64,000 bases of DNA from an uncultured Caulobacter sp. (GCA_913776195.1 CAJYMH010000006.1:124001-188000); one strand, 5' to 3'; counted from the first letter of the stretch, positions 29,778 to 38,964 are shown. Made by a program: numbers and translations. Notes: generated by a model from the sequence alone, not told the origin.

Positions 29778-30298
29778 GGCGCTGGCTCGCCTTCGCGCCC
29801 ATCGTGGTCCTGCTGGCGCTCGGCGTGCTGTTCGCCGGCTACGCCCTGAAGCGCGACCCGCAGGTCCAGCCTAAGGCCCTGGTCGGCAAGCCCGTTCCCG
29901 CCGTCGCTCTGCCTGATCTGGAGACTGGCCGCCGGGCGCCGATCGCCGCGACTATGGACGGGCCGGTGCTGATCAATTTCTTCGCCTCCTGGTGCGCCCC
30001 CTGCGAGATCGAGCATCCACAGCTGATGGCCCTGAAGGCGCAGGGCGTCCGCGTCATCGGCGTCGCCTATAAGGACGCGCCCGACAACACCCGCGCCTTC
30101 CTCACGCGCCTGGGCGATCCCTTCGCTGTCAAACTAGCGGACCGCGACGGCCGGGCGGGGATCGAGTTTGGCGTGACGGGCGTGCCGGAGACCTACCTCG
30201 TCGACGCCCAGGGCGTGATTCGCGCCAAGCACACCGGCCCGCTGACGCCGGAGGCGGCCGAAAGCATGCTCAGCAGCCTGGGCTCAGCGCCGCGTTAA
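29774..30298 (+). CDS. ccmG: Thiol:disulfide interchange protein CcmG (DsbE)
   Basis: 174 residues. An N-terminal anchor helix (about 3-25) precedes a thioredoxin domain with the CxxC motif in FFASWCAPCEIEHPQL and the cis-Pro loop in GVPETYLVD. It reduces apocytochrome c or CcmH in the periplasm. The start overlaps ccmD. CcmE, CcmF and CcmH are not in the window and must lie elsewhere. Confidence 0.95.
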   Translation: MRRWLAFAPIVVLLALGVLFAGYALKRDPQVQPKALVGKPVPAVALPDLETGRRAPIAATMDGPVLINFFASWCAPCEIEHPQLMALKAQGVRVIGVAYKDAPDNTRAFLTRLGDPFAVKLADRDGRAGIEFGVTGVPETYLVDAQGVIRAKHTGPLTPEAAESMLSSLGSAPR

Positions 30299-30327
30299 CC
30301 TTTCATTGACCATGTTCGCGCCAAACC

Positions 30328-30346
30328 TTGACGGCGCGTTAACCAT
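30328..30346 (+). promoter_or_regulatory. Possible promoter region with CtrA half-site
   Basis: TTGACGG (30328-30334) matches the Caulobacter -35 consensus. It is followed by TTAACCAT (30339-30346), the CtrA half-site sequence. A second TTAACC lies at 30295-30300. The 79-residue gene starts 15 bases later. A fitting -10 box is not evident, so the promoter call is weak, but the sites are clearly present. Confidence 0.35.
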
Positions 30347-30361
30347 GTTCAGACTGGTCCT

Positions 30362-30601
30362 GTGACCGATATCCGCCCCAACAACTGGCCCGCCGTAACG
30401 CCGCAGCAGCATGCGCCGGCTAAAGCCAATCCGCGCAACTCCGCCCAGAAGGCGTTCTTTGACGCGGCGCTCAGCAAGGCCGGGGCTGACGCCTACGCCG
30501 CGCCTCAGAAGCCGCAGCCGCAACCCACCGCCCAGACGAGCGCCGGCGGACAGCCGACGCGCCTGCTGCGCCCCGGCTCGCTGGTCAATATTCTGGTCTG
30601 A
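30362..30601 (+). CDS. Small hypothetical protein, proline/alanine/glutamine-rich
   Basis: 79 residues from a GTG at 30362. It has no signal peptide or membrane helix. The N-terminus has NNWPAVTPQQ; the centre is low-complexity (P, Q, A) and likely disordered. The end PTRLLRPGSLVNILV looks like a short conserved tail. I do not recognise a function. It is convergent to yciB with 7 bp between, and its upstream region carries the CtrA-like sites. Confidence 0.55.
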   Translation: MTDIRPNNWPAVTPQQHAPAKANPRNSAQKAFFDAALSKAGADAYAAPQKPQPQPTAQTSAGGQPTRLLRPGSLVNILV

Positions 30602-30608
30602 AGCCGGC

Positions 30609-31196
30609 CTATTCGACCGGCGGCGGCGGAGCCTCGACGGCCTCCATCGCCTTCATGCCCTTCATCATCAAAGGCACTTGCGCCGCCGAGAAGGCGAGCG
30701 CCAGGATCTGCAGGCCGGGGAAGCGGAACACCACCCAGGTCGCTTCCGGCTGGGTGCGCCAGACCACCTCGTTGAGCACCGCCACGCACAGGAAGAATAC
30801 CCCGTAGCGCAGGGTCAGGGTCCGCCAGGAATCCTCCGGCAGGCTGACCGCCTCGCCCAGCAGGACCTTCAGCGGGTTCTTCTTCAGCATCACCCCGCCC
30901 AGCAGGAACACGGCGAAAGCGGTGTTGAGAAAGGTCGGCTTCATCTTCACGAACCGCGCGTCGTGGAAGATCAGGGTCAGCGCCCCGAAGATCAGCGCCG
31001 CACCGCCGGCCAGCAGCGGCATGGGCGCCAGGCGGCGCTCGAACGCGAATCCGATAGCCAGGGCCACGGCCGAACCGGCCACAAGCGCCCAGGTCGCCGC
31101 GATCATGTCGCGGGTGATCAGATAGGCGACGAAGAACACCAGGGGGCCGCCGTAATCGACGGCGCCGCGCACGTAGGGGCGGAACTTGGGAGACAT
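30609..31196 (-). CDS. yciB: Intracellular septation protein YciB family
   Basis: 195 residues with five or six membrane helices. DYGGPLVFFVAYLIT near the N-terminus, the FHDARFVKMKPTFLNTAFAVFL segment and NEVVWRT towards the C-terminus are characteristic of YciB/IspA proteins linked to cell-envelope integrity and septation. It follows ftsY by 9 bp on the same strand. Function in this host is inferred from family. Confidence 0.9.
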   Translation of the reverse strand: MSPKFRPYVRGAVDYGGPLVFFVAYLITRDMIAATWALVAGSAVALAIGFAFERRLAPMPLLAGGAALIFGALTLIFHDARFVKMKPTFLNTAFAVFLLGGVMLKKNPLKVLLGEAVSLPEDSWRTLTLRYGVFFLCVAVLNEVVWRTQPEATWVVFRFPGLQILALAFSAAQVPLMMKGMKAMEAVEAPPPPVE

Positions 31197-31205
31197 CGTG
31201 ATCCT

Positions 31206-32150
31206 TTAAGCCGGCGGAAGGCCGACCAGCGAACGGGAAAAGGCCTTGGCGTCGAAGGGTTGCAGATCTTCGATTCCCTCGCCCACCCCGATCAGCATGA
31301 TGGGACTGTCCGACGCCTGGGCCACCGGCACCAGCACCCCGCCGCGCGCGGTGCCGTCCAGCTTGGTCATGACGATGCCGGTCACCCCGATCTGGTTGCC
31401 GAACACCTTCTCCTGGGCCAGCGCATTGCGGCCCACGGTGGCGTCCAGCACCAGCAGCACCTCGTGCGGCAGAGCGCCGTCGACTTTCTTCAGGACGCGG
31501 ATGATCTTGAACAGCTCGTCCATCAAGCCCGACTTGTTCTGAAGGCGGCCGGCGGTGTCGATCAGCACGACGTCGTAGCCCTCGGCCTTGGCCTGCTCGA
31601 CCGCGTCGAAGGCCAGGCCAGCCGCGTCGGCGCCCGACGGGCGCGAGACAAAGGTCGCCTTGGCGCGGTCGGCCCAGACCGACAACTGCTCGACGGCGGC
31701 GGCGCGGAAGGTGTCGCCGGCGACGATCATCACCTTTGCGCCCTGGCCGGTGAGGTCGGCGGCGATCTTGCCCAGTGTCGTGGTCTTGCCGGATCCGTTC
31801 ACCCCGATGAACAGGACCACATAAGGCTTGGGACCCGACAGGGGATCGAACTTGGCCTCGCGATTGACCAGCTCGGCGGCCACGGCGTCGGCCAGGGCCT
31901 CTTTGATCTCGTCTTCGCTGGATTCCTTGCCGAAGCGGGCCTTGCCGAAGGCCGCGGCGATACGGCCCGCGGCGGCCGGGCCGAGGTCGGCCTCGATCAG
32001 CATTTCTTCGAGCTGGTCGAGCTGCTCCTGGTCCAGGACCTTCTTGGCGACGAAGACAGAGGTGACCTGCTCGGTCATCTGCTTCGACGACCGCGACAGG
32101 CCCGAGGTCAGCCGCTGGAACCAGCCTTGCTTCTTTTCAGTCATGGCCAT
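31206..32150 (-). CDS. ftsY: Signal recognition particle receptor FtsY
   Basis: 314 residues, the short FtsY form without a long acidic A domain. The NG domain is intact: G1 GVNGSGKTTTLGK, G3 DTAGR, G4 TKLDG, and SRSLVGLPP at the C-terminus. It is the membrane-associated GTPase that docks SRP-ribosome complexes at the translocon. The ATG at 32150 or 32144 could serve as start. It is the first gene of the ftsY-yciB unit. Confidence 0.96.
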   Translation of the reverse strand: MAMTEKKQGWFQRLTSGLSRSSKQMTEQVTSVFVAKKVLDQEQLDQLEEMLIEADLGPAAAGRIAAAFGKARFGKESSEDEIKEALADAVAAELVNREAKFDPLSGPKPYVVLFIGVNGSGKTTTLGKIAADLTGQGAKVMIVAGDTFRAAAVEQLSVWADRAKATFVSRPSGADAAGLAFDAVEQAKAEGYDVVLIDTAGRLQNKSGLMDELFKIIRVLKKVDGALPHEVLLVLDATVGRNALAQEKVFGNQIGVTGIVMTKLDGTARGGVLVPVAQASDSPIMLIGVGEGIEDLQPFDAKAFSRSLVGLPPA

Positions 32151-32178
32151 TCCTTAGCCGCACGTGCGAAGAAACGCC

Positions 32179-32805
32179 ATGGACGCGCTTTCGACCGCTC
32201 TCTTCTGGCTGGACTTCGCCGCCGTGGCCGTGTTCGGGGCCGCCGGAGCCCTGGCCGCCGCGCGACGCAAGCATGACATCATCACCTTCGGATTCTTCGC
32301 GGCCGTCACCGGCGTCGGGGGCGGCACCCTGAGGGACCTGCTTATCGGGGCGCCGGTGTTCTGGGTGGGTCGCCCGGGTTACATCATCACCTGCCTGATC
32401 GCGGCGGCGGCCATATGGATCGTGGGCCGCAAGCCCTGGCGGTTCACCGCCCTGCTCTGGCTCGATGCGCTCGGCATGGCCGCCTACACCGTCGTCGGCG
32501 CGGCCAAGGCTCTGTCCTTCGGCGCGCCGCCGGTCTCGGCCGTGGTGATGGGCGTGCTGACCGCCGCCTTCGGGGGGATTGTCCGCGATGTCCTGGCCAA
32601 TGAGCCGTCCATCCTGCTGCGGCGGGAGATCTACATCACCGCCGCCCTCGCCGGCGGCGCGGTGTTCGTGATCCTGAGCGGCCTGGGCGTGCCTTACAGC
32701 TGGGCCGGCGGGGCGGGCTTCGCCGTCGCGCTGGGCATTCGCTCCGGCGCGCTGCTGTTCGGCTGGACCATGCCAGCCTTCCCCGGCACGCCGAAAGAAG
32801 ACTGA
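32179..32805 (+). CDS. TRIC-type (YicG/UPF0126) cation channel
   Basis: About 208 residues from the ATG at 32179; a GTG at 32164 would add 5 residues. Seven hydrophobic segments. The duplicated motifs FFAAVTGVGGGTLRDLLIG and LTAAFGGIVRDVLANEPSIL are the glycine-rich hinges of bacterial TRIC-like channels. The family transports monovalent cations or serves as an osmotic safety valve. Its 3' end overlaps the convergent EEP gene by 112 bp. Confidence 0.88.
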   Translation: MDALSTALFWLDFAAVAVFGAAGALAAARRKHDIITFGFFAAVTGVGGGTLRDLLIGAPVFWVGRPGYIITCLIAAAAIWIVGRKPWRFTALLWLDALGMAAYTVVGAAKALSFGAPPVSAVVMGVLTAAFGGIVRDVLANEPSILLRREIYITAALAGGAVFVILSGLGVPYSWAGGAGFAVALGIRSGALLFGWTMPAFPGTPKED

Positions 32806-33806
32806 GGCAGGTCGAGAACCGGCGGCTCATACCTGGGCCAGCGAATGCGGAACCTGACCATCAGGCCGTCGTGGTCGGACAGCACCGGCTCGCTCTTGCC
32901 GTCAAACATCGCCTCGATCTCGATGGGCCAGATGGACGCTCCGGTCCCGGCCACCGATCCGATCAGGTCCTGAGTGTCCAGCCACGGCGCGTCGCCGTCC
33001 ATGGACACCTTGATGTCGCAGGCGCCCACCGCGAGATTGCGCCAGCAGTACTCGCTGGCCACGTCGAAGTCGTAGTCCTCGAACATGTAGTTGTAGCGGT
33101 CAGGCGCCTTGCGGATATTGAAATCGCCGCCCACCACCAGCGGCGCCGCCGGATCATGCGCCACGGCGACGAAACGCTTCAGCTCATCGGCCTGCAGGTT
33201 GTGGGCGCGGAAGGTCCGCATCCGCGGCACGCGCGAGGCCTTGCGGGCGTTCATGTGTGTGTTGGCCACGTCCACCACCGTCGGCGCGCCCGGCAGCCTG
33301 ACACCCACCAGATGCACGCCCTTGTTCGCCAGGCAGTCGAACCCCGCGCAGTAGCGGAAGGCGTGGGAGCGCCGCGTTTCGATGGGATAGTTGCTGAGGA
33401 TGTAGAGGCCGCTCGAGCGCCACTTGCCCAGCCCCTCGCCCTTTCGCCAGTACTTGCCGCGCTTGTACTGCGGGGCCGGCCCGTCCAGCAGCGCCGGGTC
33501 GCGCTGCTTGCGCTTGGGTCCCCGGGCGCGGTGCGGATAGCCGCTCAGGCGGATCAGATCGCGAACCTCGTCGCGAAAGGCTTCCTGGATCAGAACCACG
33601 TCCGGCTCACGTCCCTCGGCCCGCATCTTCGCCAGTTCGACGCCGATGGCCTTCATGGCCTCGCCGCGATCCTTGCGCAAAGGCCAGGGCAGGCCCGCGA
33701 CGTTGTAGGTCAGGACCGACAGCTCCTTCTCGACGACCGTTTCCGTCTGGGCGCTGGCCGGCCGCGCGATCAGCAGAAGGGCCAGGGCGGCGATCGCCAG
33801 GCGCAT
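32694..33806 (-). CDS. Exported endonuclease/exonuclease/phosphatase family protein
   Basis: 370 residues. A signal peptide (about 1-19, ending RPASAQ) precedes an EEP-fold domain. Metal-binding and catalytic pieces are visible as LTYNVAGLP, LIQEAFRD, ANTHMNAR, VGGDFNIR and LSDHDGLMVRF. Such secreted members include sphingomyelinase-like and DNase I-like enzymes; I cannot tell which. The start overlaps mtaB by one base (TGATG). The C-terminal 36 codons overlap the TRIC gene on the other strand and form a proline- and serine-rich tail. Confidence 0.82.
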   Translation of the reverse strand: MRLAIAALALLLIARPASAQTETVVEKELSVLTYNVAGLPWPLRKDRGEAMKAIGVELAKMRAEGREPDVVLIQEAFRDEVRDLIRLSGYPHRARGPKRKQRDPALLDGPAPQYKRGKYWRKGEGLGKWRSSGLYILSNYPIETRRSHAFRYCAGFDCLANKGVHLVGVRLPGAPTVVDVANTHMNARKASRVPRMRTFRAHNLQADELKRFVAVAHDPAAPLVVGGDFNIRKAPDRYNYMFEDYDFDVASEYCWRNLAVGACDIKVSMDGDAPWLDTQDLIGSVAGTGASIWPIEIEAMFDGKSEPVLSDHDGLMVRFRIRWPRYEPPVLDLPQSSFGVPGKAGMVQPNSSAPERMPSATAKPAPPAQL

Positions 33807-35089
33807 CAGGCCGCCAGTTCCGCCAGCACCCGCTTGCCGTCATGCCCCGTCACGCGCATAGGCCGGATGGTCCCGGCTTTGGCCGCGCCGATGAAAGCGA
33901 TCTCGGTGAAGTCCTCGGCGCGCGCCACGCCCTCGCGCTCGATCAGGCCCGACAGGACCCGCCCGACCTGGGCGTCTAGGTGCCGGACGAGAGCCGCATC
34001 GCCGGCGGCGCGCAGGCGGGCCGCCCGGTCCTTGATCGCCGGTCCCTTCACGGGAGGCATCTTCGCGGCCGGGGTGCCAGGACGGGCGCTGTAGGGGAAG
34101 ACGTGCAGGAAGGCGAGGCCCGCCTCCTCCACCAGCTTCAGGGTGTTCTGGAACGCCTCTTCCGTCTCGGTGGGGAAGCCGGCGATCAGGTCGGCGCCAA
34201 AGGCGGTGTCGGGACGCACGGCCCGCACCTCGCGCACCAGCTTCAGGGCGTCCGCCCGCAGGTGGCGGCGCTTCATGCGCTTCAGGATCAGGTCGTCGCC
34301 CGCCTGCAGCGACAGGTGCAGGTACGGCATCAGCCGCGGCTCGGTCGCCAGAAGCTGCATCAGGTCCGGATCGATCTCCGCCGCGTCGATGGACGACAGA
34401 CGAAGGCGCGGCAAATCCGGGACCAGGCGCAGGATGCGGCCCACCAGTTGGCCCAGGGTCGGCTGGCCCGGCAGGTCGGCGCCCCAGCTGGTCACGTCGA
34501 CCCCGGTCAGCACCACTTCCTGATAGCCCTCGGCCGACAGGCGGCGGACCTGCTCGACCACCTCGCCCGCCGGGGCGCTGCGGCTATTCCCCCGGCCATA
34601 CGGGATGATGCAGAAGGTGCAGCGGTGATCGCAGCCGTTCTGCACCTCCACATAGGCGCGGGCGCGGTCCTTCAGCCCGGCGATCAGATGCCCGGCCGTC
34701 TCCTTGACCGACATGATGTCGTTCACGCGGACCCGCGCGGTCGTCTCTATCAGGGCGCCCGGCGCGGCCTTTTCGGCGTTGCCCAGCACTAGGTCCACCT
34801 CAGGCATGGCGGCGAAGGCGGCGGGGTCGATCTGGGCGGCGCAGCCGGTGACGATCAGGCGCGCGCCGGGCCGCTCGCGGCGGGCCTTGCGGATCGCCTG
34901 CCGCGCCTGGCGCACGGCCTCGTTGGTGACGGCGCAGGTGTTGAACACCACAGCGTCCTTCAGTCCGTCCTCCTCCGCACGCGCACGGATGGCCTCGGAC
35001 TCGTACGCGTTCAGCCGGCACCCGAAGGTGACGACGTCCACGTCGGCGTCCGACGCCTTTTCGGCGGCCGTGTCGAGGACGTCGGTCAC
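33806..35089 (-). CDS. mtaB: tRNA t6A37 methylthiotransferase MtaB
   Basis: 427 residues. The radical-SAM CxxxCxxC motif is GCDHRCTFCIIPYGRG, and the N-terminal methylthiotransferase cysteines lie in TFGCRLNAYESE, NTCAVTN and VTGCAAQ. This pattern separates MtaB from MiaB (which has CQMN) and RimO. It adds a methylthio group to t6A37 of tRNA. The start is a GTG at 35089 in a GTGA overlap with dapF; the order dapF-mtaB is common in alphaproteobacteria. Confidence 0.94.
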   Translation of the reverse strand: MTDVLDTAAEKASDADVDVVTFGCRLNAYESEAIRARAEEDGLKDAVVFNTCAVTNEAVRQARQAIRKARRERPGARLIVTGCAAQIDPAAFAAMPEVDLVLGNAEKAAPGALIETTARVRVNDIMSVKETAGHLIAGLKDRARAYVEVQNGCDHRCTFCIIPYGRGNSRSAPAGEVVEQVRRLSAEGYQEVVLTGVDVTSWGADLPGQPTLGQLVGRILRLVPDLPRLRLSSIDAAEIDPDLMQLLATEPRLMPYLHLSLQAGDDLILKRMKRRHLRADALKLVREVRAVRPDTAFGADLIAGFPTETEEAFQNTLKLVEEAGLAFLHVFPYSARPGTPAAKMPPVKGPAIKDRAARLRAAGDAALVRHLDAQVGRVLSGLIEREGVARAEDFTEIAFIGAAKAGTIRPMRVTGHDGKRVLAELAA

Positions 35090-35931
35090 GCCGCCGCGAC
35101 CTCCGGCAGCTTGCCGGCGAAGTCCATGCTGACAGGGCCGGTCATGATCACGTGGCCGTCGCTCTCGCGAAACTCTATGACTAGGGAGCCGGTCTCGAAC
35201 TCGACCTTCGCCTTGCGGTCGGTCAGGCCCCGGCGGAAGGCGGCGACTTGGGCGGCGCAGGCGCCGGTGCCGCAGGCGGCGGTCAGGCCCGCGCCACGCT
35301 CCCAGACCTTCAACTTGATGTGGTCGCGGGCGACGACATTGGCGAAGCCGACGTTCACGCCTTCCGGGAACAGCGGATGATGCTCGATCGGCGCGCCGGC
35401 CTCGCGGGCCAGTTCGTCGCTGGCCGGGGCGTCAACGAAGAACACCACATGCGGATTGCCCATGGAGACACAACCCGGCGCGGTCAGCTCAGGATGGGTT
35501 GCGGAGGTCAGCTCCACCGACACCGTATCCATCGGCGTGCTCAGCGGGATCTCGTTCCAGGCCAGGCCCGGCTTGCCCATGTCGACCGTAACCAGCTTGT
35601 CGCCGGCCATGACGCCGCTCAGCCGGCCCGCAACGGTGTCGAAGGCGACCTCATTGGTCTTGGCCGATTGCATCAGCAGCCAGGCCACGCAGCGGGTGCC
35701 GTTGCCGCAAGCGCCGGTCTCTTCCCCGTCCGAATTCCAGAAGCGGACATAGGCGCTGGCGCCCTCGGCCGTCGGCGGATCGATGGCGATCAGCTGGTCA
35801 AAGCCGATCCCGGCCTCGCGATCGGCGATGGCGCGAATCTCCTCCACCGTCGGGTTGAACGGCTGGCTCTTGGTCTCGACGACGACAAAATCGTTGCCGA
35901 GGCCATTCATCTTCAGGAACGTGCGGGTCAT
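35086..35931 (-). CDS. dapF: Diaminopimelate epimerase
   Basis: 281 residues from the ATG at 35931; a longer frame to 36024 would cross the divergent promoter. Two catalytic cysteines are in GACGNGTRCVA and AACGTGACAAQ, and the start KMNGLGNDFVVV is typical. It converts LL- to meso-diaminopimelate for lysine and peptidoglycan synthesis. It leads the dapF-mtaB-EEP run on the minus strand and overlaps mtaB by 4 bp. Confidence 0.96.
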   Translation of the reverse strand: MTRTFLKMNGLGNDFVVVETKSQPFNPTVEEIRAIADREAGIGFDQLIAIDPPTAEGASAYVRFWNSDGEETGACGNGTRCVAWLLMQSAKTNEVAFDTVAGRLSGVMAGDKLVTVDMGKPGLAWNEIPLSTPMDTVSVELTSATHPELTAPGCVSMGNPHVVFFVDAPASDELAREAGAPIEHHPLFPEGVNVGFANVVARDHIKLKVWERGAGLTAACGTGACAAQVAAFRRGLTDRKAKVEFETGSLVIEFRESDGHVIMTGPVSMDFAGKLPEVAAA

Positions 35932-35992
35932 TTCGCCCGCTATATAGGCGAAAATATCGTCTTCGTCAGATCGCGCCGCTAAGACTGGACAC

Positions 35993-36790
35993 ATGACCGC
36001 AGCCGAACGCGCCGACGACGACAAGGGATTGCGCCTGCGAGCCCGGTTGCGCGCGCTCTATCACGGCACGTCGCCGACAGCGGTTCGCTTCCGCTACGCC
36101 GTGCTTATCGTCGATCTCGCGATCATCGGCTTCTTCATCGCCGCGCCGCTTCTTCGCGACCACATGACGGCGTTCTATGTGCTGGACTATCTGGTCGCCG
36201 TGATCATGGCCGCGGACCTGACCGCCCGGGCCATCGCCCATGGCGATCTGAAGGGCTGGCTGAAACAGCCGATGATCTGGGTCGATCTGTTCGTCTTCGC
36301 CACACTGCTGGCGCCCTTCTGGCTGTTCAACCTCGGCTTCCTGCGAGTGCTGCGCCTGTGGACCCTGGTCAACAGCGAGTTCTTCTGGCGCACCCTCGGA
36401 AAGCGTTACGACAACACGCGGATCGAGGAAGTGACCAAGGCGTCGGTCGCCATGATCACCTTCATTTTCGTGGTGACGGGCTTCGTCTATTCCAGCTTCA
36501 TAGGGCGCTACGAGGGCATCGGCGGCTATGTCGACGCCCTCTATTTCACCGTCACCAGCCTGACGACCACCGGCTATGGAGACATCATCCTGCCGGGCGT
36601 CTGGGGCCGCCTGCTATCGATCGCGGTGATGCTGGGCGGGGTGTCGCTATTCATCCGGCTGGTGCAACTGATCCTGCGGCCGCCGAAGGTCTTCTATCCC
36701 TGTCATACTTGCGGGCTGCAGCGGCATGATCCGGACGCCGTCCACTGCAAGGCTTGCGGCGAACTGCTCAACATCCCCAACGACGAATAG
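35993..36790 (+). CDS. Voltage-gated-type potassium channel with C-terminal zinc ribbon
   Basis: 265 residues. There are six hydrophobic segments. An S4-like piece FLRVLRLWTL (basic residues at intervals of three or four) precedes a pore with selectivity filter TTTGYGD (residues 191-197). The tail has four cysteines, C237, C240, C252 and C255, spaced CxxC-11-CxxC, which would bind zinc. This combination resembles prokaryotic ion channel proteins with a cytosolic rubredoxin-like ribbon. What the ribbon senses is unknown. It is divergent from dapF. Confidence 0.88.
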   Translation: MTAAERADDDKGLRLRARLRALYHGTSPTAVRFRYAVLIVDLAIIGFFIAAPLLRDHMTAFYVLDYLVAVIMAADLTARAIAHGDLKGWLKQPMIWVDLFVFATLLAPFWLFNLGFLRVLRLWTLVNSEFFWRTLGKRYDNTRIEEVTKASVAMITFIFVVTGFVYSSFIGRYEGIGGYVDALYFTVTSLTTTGYGDIILPGVWGRLLSIAVMLGGVSLFIRLVQLILRPPKVFYPCHTCGLQRHDPDAVHCKACGELLNIPNDE

Positions 36791-36870
36791 GATGGTTCGG
36801 CGGCCCCCGCTTGCGGCCGGCTTTCAGCGGGCTAAGGTGCCGGCCTCTTTCGTATACGGAACGGGCCTTC

Positions 36871-38961
36871 ATGTTCAGAGCCGCCGGCGTCGCCGCCTTC
36901 GCCCTCCTTATCGCCAGCGGGGCGCACGCCCAGGCGGTTGACCCCAACCAGTGGCTGGAGGAGGTCGAAACCCCTCGCGCACTCGATTGGGTGAAGGCGG
37001 AGAACGACAAGACCCTGCCCGTCCTGACCGGCGACAAGCGCTACCAATCCCTCCATGACGACGCGCTGAAGATCCTTTCGGCCACCGACCGCATCCCCAG
37101 CCCCGCCTTTGAAGGCGAGGCGGTGTTCAACTTCTGGCAAGACGCCACCCATGTGCGCGGCGTCTGGCGCAAGACCACCCGCGCCAGCTTCAGGACCTCC
37201 AACCCGCAGTGGGAGACGGTGATCGACCTGGACGCCCTGTCCAAAGCCGAGAACGCCAACTGGATATGGAAGGGCGCCGACTGCCGGGGCCCGCGCTACG
37301 ACCGCTGCCTGGTGCGCCTGTCCAACGGCGGCAAGGACGCCGTGCAGATCCGCGAATTCGATATGGCGACCAAGACCTTCGTCGCTGGCGGCTTCAACCT
37401 GCCCGAAGGCAAGCAGAACGTCTCCTGGCTCGATGACGACACCCTCGTCCTGTCCCGCGACTGGGGCGCCGGCAGCCTGACCGACAGCGGCTACGGCATG
37501 ATCGCCAAGACCCTGAAGCGCGGCCAGGCCCTGGCCGACGCCAAGGAGATCTTCCGCGGCCAGACCAAGGACGTCAGCGCCAACGCCCGCGTCATGAAGG
37601 ACGGGGCGGGGAACAAGATCGTGGTGCTGTCCCGCGCCACGGACTTCTTCAACACCGAGTACAGCCTGTTGACCGACGCCGGCGCCGCGCGCATGTCGCT
37701 GCCGACCCGCTCCAGCATCCAGGGCTTCATCAATGGCGAGCTGATCGTCACGCTGGAAGAGGCTTGGACCGCGCCCGGCGGCAAGGCCTTCCAGGCAGGC
37801 GCTCTGATCGCCGCCACGCCTGCCTTCCTGACCGGCAAGGGCGGCGAGGCTCCGGCCCTGCTGTTCCAGCCGAACCCGCGTCAGTCCATCGACCAGGTTG
37901 CAGTGACCAGGAACCGCGTCGTGGCCGCCACCTATGACAACGTGCGCGGCCGCATGGTGGCCTTCGAGAAGCACGCGGGCCACGGCTGGATGAGCAAGCA
38001 ACTGCCGGCGCCAGAGAACGCGTCGGTCTCACTGGTGGCCGCTTCGGATGTGGACGATGCGGTCTTCTATTCGGCCGAAAGCTTCCTGGTCCCGACAGAG
38101 TTGAAACTGGCCGACGCCGCCACCGGCGTCGCCGAGACGGTGAAGACCTCGCCCACCCGCTTTGACGCCGCCGGCCTAGTGGTCGAGCAGCATGAGGCCA
38201 CGTCGAAGGACGGCACGAAGGTTCCCTACTTCCTGGTCCGCCAGAAGGGTCTGAAGTTCGACGGCCTCGCCCCGACCATCCTGCACGCCTACGGCGGTTT
38301 CCAACTGTCGAAGCTGCCCGTCTATGACGGGGTGATCGGCAAGCTGTGGCTGGAGCGCGGCGGCGCCTATGTGATCGCCAACATTCGCGGCGGCGGCGAA
38401 TTCGGCCCCGCCTGGCACGAGGCCGCTCTTAAGGCCAACCGCCAGCGCGCCTTCGACGATTACTACGCCGTGGCCGAGGACCTGATCGCCCGCAAGGTGA
38501 CCACGTCTCGCCATCTGGGGATCTACGGCCGCTCCAACGGCGGCCTGCTGATGGGCGTGTCCCTGACGCAGCGACCGGACCTGTACAACGCCGTGGTGGT
38601 CGAAAGCCCGCTGCTGGACATGATGCGCTACCACCTGCTGCCGGCCGGCGCGTCGTGGATCGGCGAGTACGGCGATCCGACCAAGCCGCAAGAGGCCGCC
38701 TACATCGCCAAGTACTCGGCCTATCAGAACTTGAAAGCCGGGACGAAGTACCCCCTGGCCTACATCACGACCTCGACGAAGGACGACCGCGTCCATCCCG
38801 GCCATGCCCGCAAGTTCGCAGCGCGGATGAAGGACCTGGGCGCGCCCTACCTCTATTACGAAAACACCGACGGCGGTCACGCCAACGGCGCCGACCCCAA
38901 GGCCAACGCCAAGCGCTGGGCCATGCACTACGTCTATCTGTCCCGTCAGTTGATGGACTGA
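36871..38961 (+). CDS. Exported prolyl oligopeptidase (S9) family serine peptidase
   Basis: 696 residues from the ATG at 36871; the extra 39 codons upstream lie over the gap after the channel gene and show no signal peptide. Signal peptide is about 1-20 (ends GAHAQ). An N-terminal beta-propeller region of about 400 residues is followed by an alpha/beta hydrolase domain with the nucleophile in YGRSNGGLL (GxSxG-like), Asp in TKDDRVHPGH and His in DGGHANGA. Such enzymes cleave after proline in short peptides; its periplasmic location fits peptide scavenging. Confidence 0.92.
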   Translation: MFRAAGVAAFALLIASGAHAQAVDPNQWLEEVETPRALDWVKAENDKTLPVLTGDKRYQSLHDDALKILSATDRIPSPAFEGEAVFNFWQDATHVRGVWRKTTRASFRTSNPQWETVIDLDALSKAENANWIWKGADCRGPRYDRCLVRLSNGGKDAVQIREFDMATKTFVAGGFNLPEGKQNVSWLDDDTLVLSRDWGAGSLTDSGYGMIAKTLKRGQALADAKEIFRGQTKDVSANARVMKDGAGNKIVVLSRATDFFNTEYSLLTDAGAARMSLPTRSSIQGFINGELIVTLEEAWTAPGGKAFQAGALIAATPAFLTGKGGEAPALLFQPNPRQSIDQVAVTRNRVVAATYDNVRGRMVAFEKHAGHGWMSKQLPAPENASVSLVAASDVDDAVFYSAESFLVPTELKLADAATGVAETVKTSPTRFDAAGLVVEQHEATSKDGTKVPYFLVRQKGLKFDGLAPTILHAYGGFQLSKLPVYDGVIGKLWLERGGAYVIANIRGGGEFGPAWHEAALKANRQRAFDDYYAVAEDLIARKVTTSRHLGIYGRSNGGLLMGVSLTQRPDLYNAVVVESPLLDMMRYHLLPAGASWIGEYGDPTKPQEAAYIAKYSAYQNLKAGTKYPLAYITTSTKDDRVHPGHARKFAARMKDLGAPYLYYENTDGGHANGADPKANAKRWAMHYVYLSRQLMD

Positions 38962-38964
38962 GGC

